A stretch of DNA of 31,278 bases from positions 1 to 31,278 of IMG/VR virus record IMGVR_UViG_3300042894_004973; one strand, 5' to 3'. This stretch comes from a virus. Position 1 is the first letter of the stretch, and each line of letters begins with the position of its first letter. Under the pieces are notes generated by a model, which was given only the letters and a program-made list of their open reading frames with translations, was not told the DNA's origin and made no database searches. Position numbers and translations under genes: made by a program. Positions 22,050-30,700 of this stretch are shown here, piece after piece.

Positions 22050-24457
22050 TACTTGTTCTTAAATTTATTGATTTTTGCCGTAAGATCGGCAATTTGCTGC
22101 TGCTGTTCTTGGATGGCTTTAATAAGCGGAGCTATAATTTTTGAATAGCTCATACCCTCTACCTCGCCTGCTTCATCCTTACTTACTATTTCAGGATAAA
22201 CATTGGCTACCTCTTCGGCAATCAATCCTATGTCATGTTTGCGGTTGGTTTTCCAATCAAATTCAACAGGTTTGAGTTGGTTAATTTTATCAAGCTGTGA
22301 TGTTAATTCTTTGATATCATCTTTGTAGCGCTGGGCTGATGTTTCAATAAGGCATGATACTGTTGTGATGCCGTTTTCGGCACAGTAATCGAAAGATAGT
22401 AGAGGGCCTATTCCACCTGTGTATTCTTCCGTGCAGGCTAAATATGCCCCGTAAAACCCTCCAAAAGCAAGTCCAGCATTTTGTGTTCCTGCTCCAGCTA
22501 ATGCATATCTGGAATTATTTAGAGTACCGCCTGTTGACCACGTTGATCCGTTATATTCTTCCGTACAGGCACCGTATCCGCTACTGCCTCCAAAGGCTAA
22601 AGCAGCATTTTGTGTGCCTGCTCCTGCTAAACATTTTCTACCAATAATCATAGCACCGCCTGCTGTCCATGAAGTTCCGTTATATTCTTCTGTACAAGCT
22701 CCTGCAGATCCTCCAAATGCTAAAGCTGCGTTTTGTATACCTGCTCCCGCTAAGCTATCTCTACCAGCGATTAAAGCACCACCAGCAGACCAAGAGGTTC
22801 CGTTATATTCTTCTGTGCATGCGCCTGGTCCATAGTTTCCGCCAAATGCTAATCCGGCATTTTGTGTACCTGCTCCTGCTAAATACTCTCCACCTGAAAT
22901 TAAAGCACCGCCTGCTGTCCAAGTGGCGCCATCATATTCCTCTGTACAGGTATTTGGGGACGGCCTTCCTCCAAAAGCTAAAGCTGCATTTTGTGTTCCT
23001 GCTCCTGCTAAACGGAATTGAGCGTTTATCATTGCTCCACCGTTTGACCATGAAGATCCATCATACTCCTCTGTACAATTATAAGTAGGATAACCGCCAA
23101 AAGCAAGACCTGCATTTTGAGTACCTGCTCCTGCTAAAAAATGTCTAGCAGTGATCATAGCACCGCCTGCCGACCACGATCCTCCTGGCCCTACACCAGA
23201 TGTATAATAACAAAATTGAACATTACTTATTGTTTTTATAGAACCTGATATCTCTAGTGTATCATCTACAAATGTAGTTCTGATAGATGTATTGCCTGTT
23301 GTGTTGGAGAAGTTGAAGGTTTGGGGGTTGGGGTTTGAGCCAGCATATTCTTCTGTGCATGATTGCCCCGGATTTCCTCCAAAAGCAAGTCCTGCATTTT
23401 GTGTACCTGCTCCTGCTAAAAATGCTCTACCAGTAATTAAAGCACCGCCTGTAGACCATGAAGATCCATCATATTCCTCTGTACAGGTAACTGAAGGAGT
23501 GCCTCCAAATCCTAAAGCAGCATTTTGTGTACCTGCTCCGGCTAGAGCATACCTAGAGCTAATCAATGCTCCTCCTACCGACCAAGAAGTACCGTTATAT
23601 TCTTCAGTACATGCTACTGTTGTTGGGTTGGTAGTTATTCCACCAAATGCTAAGCCTGAATTTTGTGTTCCTGCTCCTGCTAAACCTTGTCTAGCAGTAA
23701 TTAAAGCACCGCCTGCCGACCAAGTCGATCCATCGTACTCTTCAGTACATGCTCTTGATGTTGGGGTGGTAGTTATTCCACCAAATGCTAAGCCTGAATT
23801 TTGTGTTCCTGCTCCTGCTAAATACAATCTAGCTGTAATTAAAGCTCCACCAGTTGACCAGGACGATCCATTATATTCTTCTGTACATGATATAGGATTA
23901 TATCCATCGCTACCTCCAAATGCTAAGCCGGCATTTTGTGTTCCTACTCCTGCTAAGAGATATCTAGCAACACTCAAAGCTCCGCCTGTAAACCAGCTTG
24001 ACCCGTTATATTCTTCAGTACATGTACAAACATATGTTACAATACCTCCAAATGCTAAGCCTGAATTTTGTGTACCTGCTCCTGCTAAACTTTCTCTAGC
24101 AGTAATTAAAGCACCACCAGCACTCCACCCGGCTACTATATTATATCCAAATCCTACACTTCCTGTTACACCTAATGATCCGCTAACTTGAGCCGATCCT
24201 GTAAAAGGGAATACGGGCGGTAGGTTTATATAAGATGCTGTAAGGGCATATGAAGATGTTCCAAATAGAGATCCTGTTGCTGATATATTACCTGTTGAAT
24301 TTGAATAGAGGAAAGTTTGTGTAGTACCTCCACCTGTATGATAATTAAATCCTACACTTCCAGTAACACCTAGTGATCCGGTCGCTCTGAAGGATCCTGA
24401 AACCCTAGAGTTGTCTGGAGAAATTAAACCGTTCCTGGCTACAAATTCGTTTGACAT
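22049..24457 (-). CDS. Two-propeller adhesin with S74 chaperone domain
   Basis: An 802-aa protein. Residues 1-40 (MSNEFVARNGLIS, then GSLGVTGSVGF) are shared with the two larger adhesins. Spacer A (TQTFLYSNSTGNISATGSLF) at about 46-65 precedes propeller units 111-371, spacer B (TFNFSNTTGNTSIRTTFVDD), a second set of six units, and spacer C (GITTVSCLIETSAQRYKDDI). From about residue 707 is a peptidase S74 domain with HDIGLIAEEVANVYPEIV and a Gln-rich C-terminal helix (IQEQQQQI). S74 domains help trimer folding and cut themselves off at a conserved Ser (here the S of SAQRYKDD). Relative to its two neighbours it lacks the first propeller. Confidence 0.85.
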   Translation of the reverse strand: MSNEFVARNGLISPDNSRVSGSFRATGSLGVTGSVGFNYHTGGGTTQTFLYSNSTGNISATGSLFGTSSYALTASYINLPPVFPFTGSAQVSGSLGVTGSVGFGYNIVAGWSAGGALITARESLAGAGTQNSGLAFGGIVTYVCTCTEEYNGSSWFTGGALSVARYLLAGVGTQNAGLAFGGSDGYNPISCTEEYNGSSWSTGGALITARLYLAGAGTQNSGLAFGGITTTPTSRACTEEYDGSTWSAGGALITARQGLAGAGTQNSGLAFGGITTNPTTVACTEEYNGTSWSVGGALISSRYALAGAGTQNAALGFGGTPSVTCTEEYDGSSWSTGGALITGRAFLAGAGTQNAGLAFGGNPGQSCTEEYAGSNPNPQTFNFSNTTGNTSIRTTFVDDTLEISGSIKTISNVQFCYYTSGVGPGGSWSAGGAMITARHFLAGAGTQNAGLAFGGYPTYNCTEEYDGSSWSNGGAMINAQFRLAGAGTQNAALAFGGRPSPNTCTEEYDGATWTAGGALISGGEYLAGAGTQNAGLAFGGNYGPGACTEEYNGTSWSAGGALIAGRDSLAGAGIQNAALAFGGSAGACTEEYNGTSWTAGGAMIIGRKCLAGAGTQNAALAFGGSSGYGACTEEYNGSTWSTGGTLNNSRYALAGAGTQNAGLAFGGFYGAYLACTEEYTGGIGPLLSFDYCAENGITTVSCLIETSAQRYKDDIKELTSQLDKINQLKPVEFDWKTNRKHDIGLIAEEVANVYPEIVSKDEAGEVEGMSYSKIIAPLIKAIQEQQQQIADLTAKINKFKNK
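22421..23176 (-). repeat. Six kelch-like units (propeller 5)
   Basis: Second propeller of the 802-aa protein; six units, all with the CTEEY cysteine. Confidence 0.8.
23629..23684. repeat. 56-bp tandem duplication within propeller 4, copy 1
   Basis: Identical to 23767-23822, offset by 138 bp, which is exactly one 46-codon unit. It covers part of the variable loop and the FGG strand, so it marks recent unit duplication or conversion. Confidence 0.7.
23767..23822. repeat. 56-bp tandem duplication within propeller 4, copy 2
   Basis: Second copy of the 56-bp tract at 23629-23684. Confidence 0.7.
23832..23945. repeat. 114-bp exchange tract shared with 27180-27293
   Basis: 113 of 114 bp match between the 802-aa and 1089-aa genes; the single difference (23904 against 27252) changes Gly to Val inside the variable loop. 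The tract is shorter than one unit (about 135 bp). Confidence 0.8.
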
Positions 24458-24460
24458 AGT

Positions 24461-27400
24461 CTATTCTTGGGGCGGTGTTTTATATAAATATTTTTGATCT
24501 TCTAAATCGCTAGCTTCCTTAGTTAACACAGCAATTTGTTGTTGCTGCTCTTGAATAGCTTTAATTAGGGCGGCTACCATTTTAGAGTAACTAATACCTG
24601 TTATTTTACCCTCTTCGTCTCTACTTACTACCTCGGGATAAATTTCGGCTACCTCTTCGGCAATCAGACCAATATCTGGTTTGCGGCTTGTTTTCCAAAC
24701 AAACTCTACTGGTTTAAGTTGATTAATCTTATCAAGCTGGTTTGTTAATTCTTTAACGTTGTCTTTATAACGATGGGCTGAAGTTTCTACTAGACATGAT
24801 ACTGTTGTTATACCGGTATTAGATGAGTAGTCGAATGATTTTACTATAGCGGCCGTACCGTTGTATTCTTCTGTGCATGCTACAACTGTTGGGGATGTAC
24901 CGCCAAATGCTAAAGCAGAGTGTTGTACACCAGCACTTGCTAAGCTGTCTCTACCAGTGATTAAAGCACCTCCTGCCAACCATGAAGATCCATCATACTC
25001 TTCTGTACAAGCACGAACTGTAGGTGATGCATATCCTCCAAGAGCAAGAGCTGTATTTTGAGTACCTGTCCCTGCTAATCGAGTTCTACCAGTAATTATA
25101 GCACCGCCTGTTGACCAGCTAGCTCCATCATATTCTTCTGTGCAAGCTCCATTTGGATTGTTTCCACCAAAAGCTATAGCTGCATTTTGAATACCTGCTC
25201 CAGCTAGACTAAATCTAGAAGTAATCATATTACCTCCCGCTGACCAAGCAGATCCATCATATTCTTCTGTACATGTTGGGTTTCCAAATGCTAAACCAGC
25301 ATTTTGAGTACCAGCGCCTGCTAAATCACCTCTAGCAGTAATTAATGCTCCACCAGCTGACCAAGATGATCCATTATACTCTTCTGTGCAAGCTACAACA
25401 GCATTAATACATCCTCCAAATGCTAAACCAGCATTTTGAGTACCAGCGCCTGCTAAAATACTTCTTCCGCTAATCATCGCTCCGCCTGCTGCCCATGAAG
25501 ATCCATCATATTCTTCAGAACATGCTACTTTAGTTGGTGTTGCTCCACCAAAAGCAAGACCTGCATTCTGTGTACCTGCCCCTGCTAAAGAAGTTCTAGC
25601 AGTAATCAAAGCACCGCCTGCTGACCATACACCTGCCCCTCCATCTGATGAATTAAAACAAAATTCGATATCGCTTATTGCTTTTACAGAGCCTGTTACT
25701 GCTAACGTCTCTGTCACTCTAGCCGATCTAATAGCTGTATTACCTGTTGAAGTTGAATAGTTAAATGCTTGGATAAGACCAGGGGCACCGCTATATTCTT
25801 CTGTACAGGCATAACCTGTAGCACCAGCTGGGCTTGCACCACCAAAAGCTAAAGCTTCATTCTGTGTTCCTGCTCCTTCAAGGGCATATCTAGCCTGTAT
25901 TAAAGCACCGCCTGTAGCCCAAGTTGATCCATTATATGCTTCTGTACAGCTAACTAACGTTGGTGTTGATCCTCCAAAAACGAGGCCTGAGTTTTGAAAG
26001 CCGGCTCCTGCTGATTGATCTCTAGCTGTAATTAATGCACCACCTGCTGCCCATACTGTTCCGTTGTATTCTTCTGTACATGCAGTAGCGGATGGAGTTG
26101 TATTACCTCCAGATGCTAAACTAGCATTTTGTATTCCAGATGCCGCTGAACCGAATCTAGCAGTTATCAAACCACTAGCTACTGCCCATGCTGTACCATC
26201 ATATTCTTCTGTACATGAACAAGCTGTATATGTTGGAGCAGCTCCTGAACCCCCAACAGCTAAAGCTGCATTTTGAGTTCCAACTCCCGGTGAATACCAT
26301 CTAGTAGCTATCATAGCACCGCCTGTTGCCCATGTTGCTCCATCGTATTCTTCAGTACAAGTGACAATAGCTGTATTAGTAGGTGGGTTTGTTGCTCCTG
26401 AAAATCCTAAAGCTGCATTTTGCGTACCTGTACCTCCTAAACCAAACCTACCTGTTATCATTGCATTGCTTGCCGCCCATGATGTTCCATTGTATTCCTC
26501 AGTACAGTTACGCATTGAAGGAGGTGCGTATCCGTTAAAAACGAGAGCACTGTTTTGAACTCCAGCTCCGCCCGATAGATACCTGCCTGTAATCATAGCC
26601 CCGCCTGCAGTCCATCCGGCAGTTGAATTGTATGAAAATCCAACACTACCTGTCACACCTAGGGATCCTGTGATTCTAGCTGAACCGGTAAATGGAAATG
26701 CTACAGGTGCATTTAAAGCATTTGATGCTGTAAGGGCAAATGATGCTGTACCAAATAGAGAGCCTGTTGCCGATATACAGCCCGTTGTATTTGAGTAAAG
26801 GAAGGTTTGTAGTGGACTGTATTCTTCTGTACATGATAAAGTATAATACTGATCTCTTCCTCCAAAAGCAAGACCTGCATTTTGAGTACCGGCTCCTGCT
26901 AGTGTTCGTCTACCATTAATTAAAGCACCGCCTGTTGACCATGAGGTACCATTATATTCTTCTGTGCATGCTTCATTTGGGTTGCCACCTCCAAATGCAA
27001 GACCAGAGTTTTGTGTACCAGCTCCCGCTAAGCTATACCTAGCTGTTAATAGAGCACCTCCTGCTGACCATGAAGATCCGTTATATTCTTCTGTGCAGGC
27101 TACTATAGCTGGGGCTGGAGTAAGTCCTCCAAACGCTAGTCCAGCATTTTGAGTGCCTGCTCCTGCTAAAGTTGCTCTGGCTGTAATTAAAGCTCCACCA
27201 GTTGACCAGGACGATCCATTATATTCTTCTGTACATGATATAGGATTATATACATCGCTACCTCCAAATGCTAAGCCGGCATTTTGTGTTCCTGCTCCAG
27301 CTAAAGTGTTTCTAGTAGTGATTAAGGGATTTCCGGCTGACCAAGATATACCATTGTATTCTTCTGTACAAGCTACTATTGCTATAATTCGTCCACCAAA

Positions 27401-27730
27401 AGCTAGAGCTTCATTTTGTGTTCCTACTCCTGCTAACTGTCTCACAGTGTTAATCATTGCTCCGCCTGCTGTCCATGAGGTACCGTTGTAGGCTTCTGTA
27501 CATGCTACACTAACCGGTGTACCACCTCCAAATGCAAGTCCGGCATTTTGTGTTCCTGCTCCAGCTAATTGATATCTAGCTGTTGATAGAGCACCTCCTG
27601 TTGACCAAACTTTATAAGCAAACCCAACACTACCCGTCACCTCCAATGATCCAGTCACTTGGAACGAGCCTGTCACCTGAGAATTATCTCGAGATATTAA
27701 TCCATTCCTAGCTATAAACTCGTTTGGCAT
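24461..27730 (-). CDS. Three-propeller adhesin with S74 chaperone domain (1089 aa)
   Basis: N-terminal module MPNEFIARNGLIS with GSLEVTGSVGFAY at 27-40, then propeller 1 (42-304), spacer A (TFLYSNTTGCISATGSLF), propeller 2 (373-646), spacer B (FNYSTSTGNTAIRSARVTET), propeller 3 (702-956), spacer C (GITTVSCLVETSAHRYKDNV) and an S74 domain from about residue 983 with PDIGLIAEEVAEIYPEVV. Eighteen kelch-like units in all, each with the cysteine. Propeller 2 is more diverged than the others (ASNAMITGRFGLGGTG, AVASGLITARFG). A tail fibre or spike with several receptor-binding heads is inferred; the S74 domain argues for a folded trimer that sheds its chaperone. Confidence 0.85.
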   Translation of the reverse strand: MPNEFIARNGLISRDNSQVTGSFQVTGSLEVTGSVGFAYKVWSTGGALSTARYQLAGAGTQNAGLAFGGGTPVSVACTEAYNGTSWTAGGAMINTVRQLAGVGTQNEALAFGGRIIAIVACTEEYNGISWSAGNPLITTRNTLAGAGTQNAGLAFGGSDVYNPISCTEEYNGSSWSTGGALITARATLAGAGTQNAGLAFGGLTPAPAIVACTEEYNGSSWSAGGALLTARYSLAGAGTQNSGLAFGGGNPNEACTEEYNGTSWSTGGALINGRRTLAGAGTQNAGLAFGGRDQYYTLSCTEEYSPLQTFLYSNTTGCISATGSLFGTASFALTASNALNAPVAFPFTGSARITGSLGVTGSVGFSYNSTAGWTAGGAMITGRYLSGGAGVQNSALVFNGYAPPSMRNCTEEYNGTSWAASNAMITGRFGLGGTGTQNAALGFSGATNPPTNTAIVTCTEEYDGATWATGGAMIATRWYSPGVGTQNAALAVGGSGAAPTYTACSCTEEYDGTAWAVASGLITARFGSAASGIQNASLASGGNTTPSATACTEEYNGTVWAAGGALITARDQSAGAGFQNSGLVFGGSTPTLVSCTEAYNGSTWATGGALIQARYALEGAGTQNEALAFGGASPAGATGYACTEEYSGAPGLIQAFNYSTSTGNTAIRSARVTETLAVTGSVKAISDIEFCFNSSDGGAGVWSAGGALITARTSLAGAGTQNAGLAFGGATPTKVACSEEYDGSSWAAGGAMISGRSILAGAGTQNAGLAFGGCINAVVACTEEYNGSSWSAGGALITARGDLAGAGTQNAGLAFGNPTCTEEYDGSAWSAGGNMITSRFSLAGAGIQNAAIAFGGNNPNGACTEEYDGASWSTGGAIITGRTRLAGTGTQNTALALGGYASPTVRACTEEYDGSSWLAGGALITGRDSLASAGVQHSALAFGGTSPTVVACTEEYNGTAAIVKSFDYSSNTGITTVSCLVETSAHRYKDNVKELTNQLDKINQLKPVEFVWKTSRKPDIGLIAEEVAEIYPEVVSRDEEGKITGISYSKMVAALIKAIQEQQQQIAVLTKEASDLEDQKYLYKTPPQE
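24484..24491. promoter_or_regulatory. AT-rich octamer upstream of the 802-aa gene
   Basis: Plus strand ATAAATAT (TATAAATA at 24483-24490), 26 nt before the 802-aa gene start but inside the last codons of the 1089-aa gene. Confidence 0.3.
24863..25627 (-). repeat. Six kelch-like units (propeller 8)
   Basis: Third propeller of the 1089-aa protein; six units, all with the cysteine. Unit 3 has the shortest loop, reading FGNPTCTEEY. Confidence 0.8.
25793..26614 (-). repeat. Six kelch-like units (propeller 7)
   Basis: Second propeller of the 1089-aa protein; six diverged units, all with the cysteine. It has several long variable loops (GATNPPTNTAIVT in unit 2). Confidence 0.75.
26819..27607 (-). 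repeat. Six kelch-like units (propeller 6)
   Basis: First propeller of the 1089-aa protein; six units, all with the cysteine. It is the propeller that has no counterpart in the 802-aa protein. Confidence 0.8.
27180..27293. repeat. 114-bp exchange tract shared with 23832-23945
   Basis: Partner of the tract in the 802-aa gene. In the 1089-aa gene it lies in propeller 6 units 3-4, while in the 802-aa gene it lies in propeller 4 units 2-3, so the exchange joined non-equivalent positions. Confidence 0.8.
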
Positions 27731-27738
27731 GTATTAAA

Positions 27739-30700
27739 TTAATTTGACAGGTTATCTATTTTTTTAGCTAAATTAGAGAGCTGTTGTTGTTGTTCTTGGA
27801 TGGCTTTAATAAGGGCGGCCACCATCTTAGAATAACTAATTCCTTCCACTTCTCCAACCTCGTTTTTCTTCACTATTTCAGGATATACTTTGGCTACATC
27901 CTCGGCTATGAATCCAATATCGTGTTTGCGACTTGTTTTCCAATCAAATTCAACCGGTTTGAGTTGATTGATTTTATTGAGTTGGGAGGTTAGTTCTTGT
28001 ATATTGTCTTTATAGCGTTTGGCCGATGTCTCTATTAAACAGGATACTGTTGTGATACCTGTATCTACTGAATAATCAAATGTTTTTTCTACGGCTTGGG
28101 CGCCTGTGTATTCTTCTGTGCAAGAAAAAATACTACTATAAGCACCTCCAAAAGCGAGAGCTAGTTTTTGTGTCCCTGCTCCTCCTAAGGCGACTCTAGC
28201 TGTTATCAAAGCGCCTCCTGTTGACCAAGAGGTTCCATTATATTCTTCTGTACATACTCCTGGGAAGCCCCCGCCGATAGCAAGACCAGCATTTTGAGTA
28301 CCTACTCCTGCTAGATTTTCTCTAGCATTAATTAAAGCACCTCCAGCCGACCATGATGCACCGTCGTATTCTTCTGTACAACTTAAACAGTTTGAGTTAT
28401 CAAATCCACCAATTGCTAAAGCAGCATTTTGTGCGCCAGCTCCTGCTAAGTAATATCTAGCGGTACTTAAAGCACCTCCAGCCGACCATGATGCACCGTC
28501 GTATTCTTCTGTACAAGTAGTTAAACCTACATTACTATATCCGCCAATAGCAAGGCCTGTATTTTGAGTACCTGCACCTGCTAAACGATATCTAGAAGTA
28601 CCTAGAGCACCACCTGTTATCCAGCTTGATCCGTTATATTCTTCTGTACAAGATAAAATAGTAGGTGTATTACCTCCGAAAGCTAGGGCTGAATTTTGTA
28701 TACCTGCGCCTGCTAACTGAAGTCTAGCAGTAATTAGAGCGCCGCCTGCTGACCATGATGATCCGTTGTATTCTTCTGTACAAGATAAAATAGTGAAAGT
28801 CGGTGCTACACCTTGACCTCCAAATGCTAATCCAGATTCTTGAGTTCCTGCTCCTGCTAAAGCTGTTCTAGCAGTAATCATCGCCCCGCCTGCCGTCCAC
28901 GTAGCAGGTCCTGCATTAGGTGCAAAATAACAAAATTCAACATTACCTGTTGTTAAAAAAGATCCTGTTACCTCGGCATCTCTTTGCATGAGAGCTCTCG
29001 ATATTGTTGTATCACCTGTTGTTTCGGAGTAGGTAAAGGTGATTGGACTGCCGTTGTATTCTTCTGTACAAGCAACTATTATAGGTGACGCATATCCTCC
29101 AAATGCTAATCCTGCATTTTGAGTACCGGCACCAGCTAATCTCTGTCTTCCACTAATCATTGTCCCGCCTGCCGACCAAACTGATCCGTTGTATTTTTCT
29201 GTACAAGTATATCCTCCTGATCCACCAAATGCAAGTCCTGCATTTTGTGTTCCTGCTCCTGCTAGTTCAAATCTACCAGTAATCAAAGCACCGCCCACTG
29301 ACCAGGAAATACCGTTATACTCTTCAGTACAAGTTTGAGGTCCATAGCTTCCACCAATAGCAAGAGCTGCATTTTGGGTTCCTGCTCCAGCTAGCTGTTG
29401 TACGAGATTAATTAAAGCGCCGCCTACTGACCAAGACGATCCATCATATTCTTCTGTACAATTTGATATACCATTGACTGGATTACCGGCATAGCCTCCA
29501 ATAGCAAGACTTGCATTTTGTGATCCTGCTCCCGCCAGAAGACTTTTAGCGATAATTAAAGCACCGCCTGTAGACCATGAAGCACCATTGTATTCTTCTG
29601 TACAAGTATATCCTCCTAATCCACCAAATGCAAGTCCTGCATTTTGTGTTCCTGCTCCTGCTAGGTTTTGTCTTTCACATATTAAAGGACCGCCTGTAGT
29701 CCAAGTTGATCCATCATACTCTTCCGTACAGGATATATTACTGTTAACCGGAGTTCCGGCATATCCTCCAAAAGCAAGCCCCGCATTTTGTGATCCTGCT
29801 CCAGCAAGAGATTGCCTACTGTTAATCAACGCACCTCCCACACTCCATCCTGCTGCTGTAAATGAAAATGCTACACTACCTGTCACTCCTAGTGATCCAG
29901 TGATTCTACCATCTCCAACAAATGGAAATCCATAAGTACCGTCAAGATAGGAGGCTGTAATAGCAAATGAGGCTGTTCCGAATAGTGAGCCTGTAGCCGA
30001 TGTATTGCCTGTTGTGCCTGAGTAGAGGAAGGTTTGAGTTACAATTGTTGGGCCTAGATACTCTTCTGTACAAGCTAAAAATCCTCCTCCATAACCTCCA
30101 AATGCTAATGCACAAGCTTGCTCACCAGCACTACCTGGCTGTATTCTTGCACGAATCATTGCTGATCGAGCAGACCATATAGATCCGTCATATGCTTCAG
30201 TACAAGTAAACCTGTTAGGGGCAGCTGGACCGCCTCCAAAAGCTATAGCAGAAGTATCGCTAGCCCCCTTTCCTCCTGAGCGTTCTCTACCGTTTATAAG
30301 GGTACCTCCTGTTGCCCAAGAGGTTCCGTTATATTCTTCTGTTGTTGCTACACCTCCTTGTCCACCAAATCCTAAAGCAGAGTTTTGAGTACCTGCTCCT
30401 GCTAATTGCTGCCTTCCAGTAATCATTGCACCACCTGACGACCAGGCACTTCCATTATATTCTTCTGTAGAAATTGAAAATGCTAGAGCAGCGTTTTGAC
30501 TACCTGCTCCTGCTAAAAATGTTCTAGCTTGAATTAAATTACCTCCTGTTGACCAAGAGGTTCCGTTATATGCTTGAGTATTATTGGTATTTCCAAGTAC
30601 ATTTGTTCCTCCAAATACTAAAGCAGCATTTTGTATTCCTGCCCCACCACCATTTTGTTTTCTATCAATTAAAGCAGGTCCTGTTGCCCATGTGTTACCA

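Larger units (their letters stand above)
23345..24127 (-). repeat. Six kelch-like units (propeller 4)
   Basis: First propeller of the 802-aa protein; six units, all with the cysteine. Units 3 and 4 share a 56-bp perfect duplication. Confidence 0.8.
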
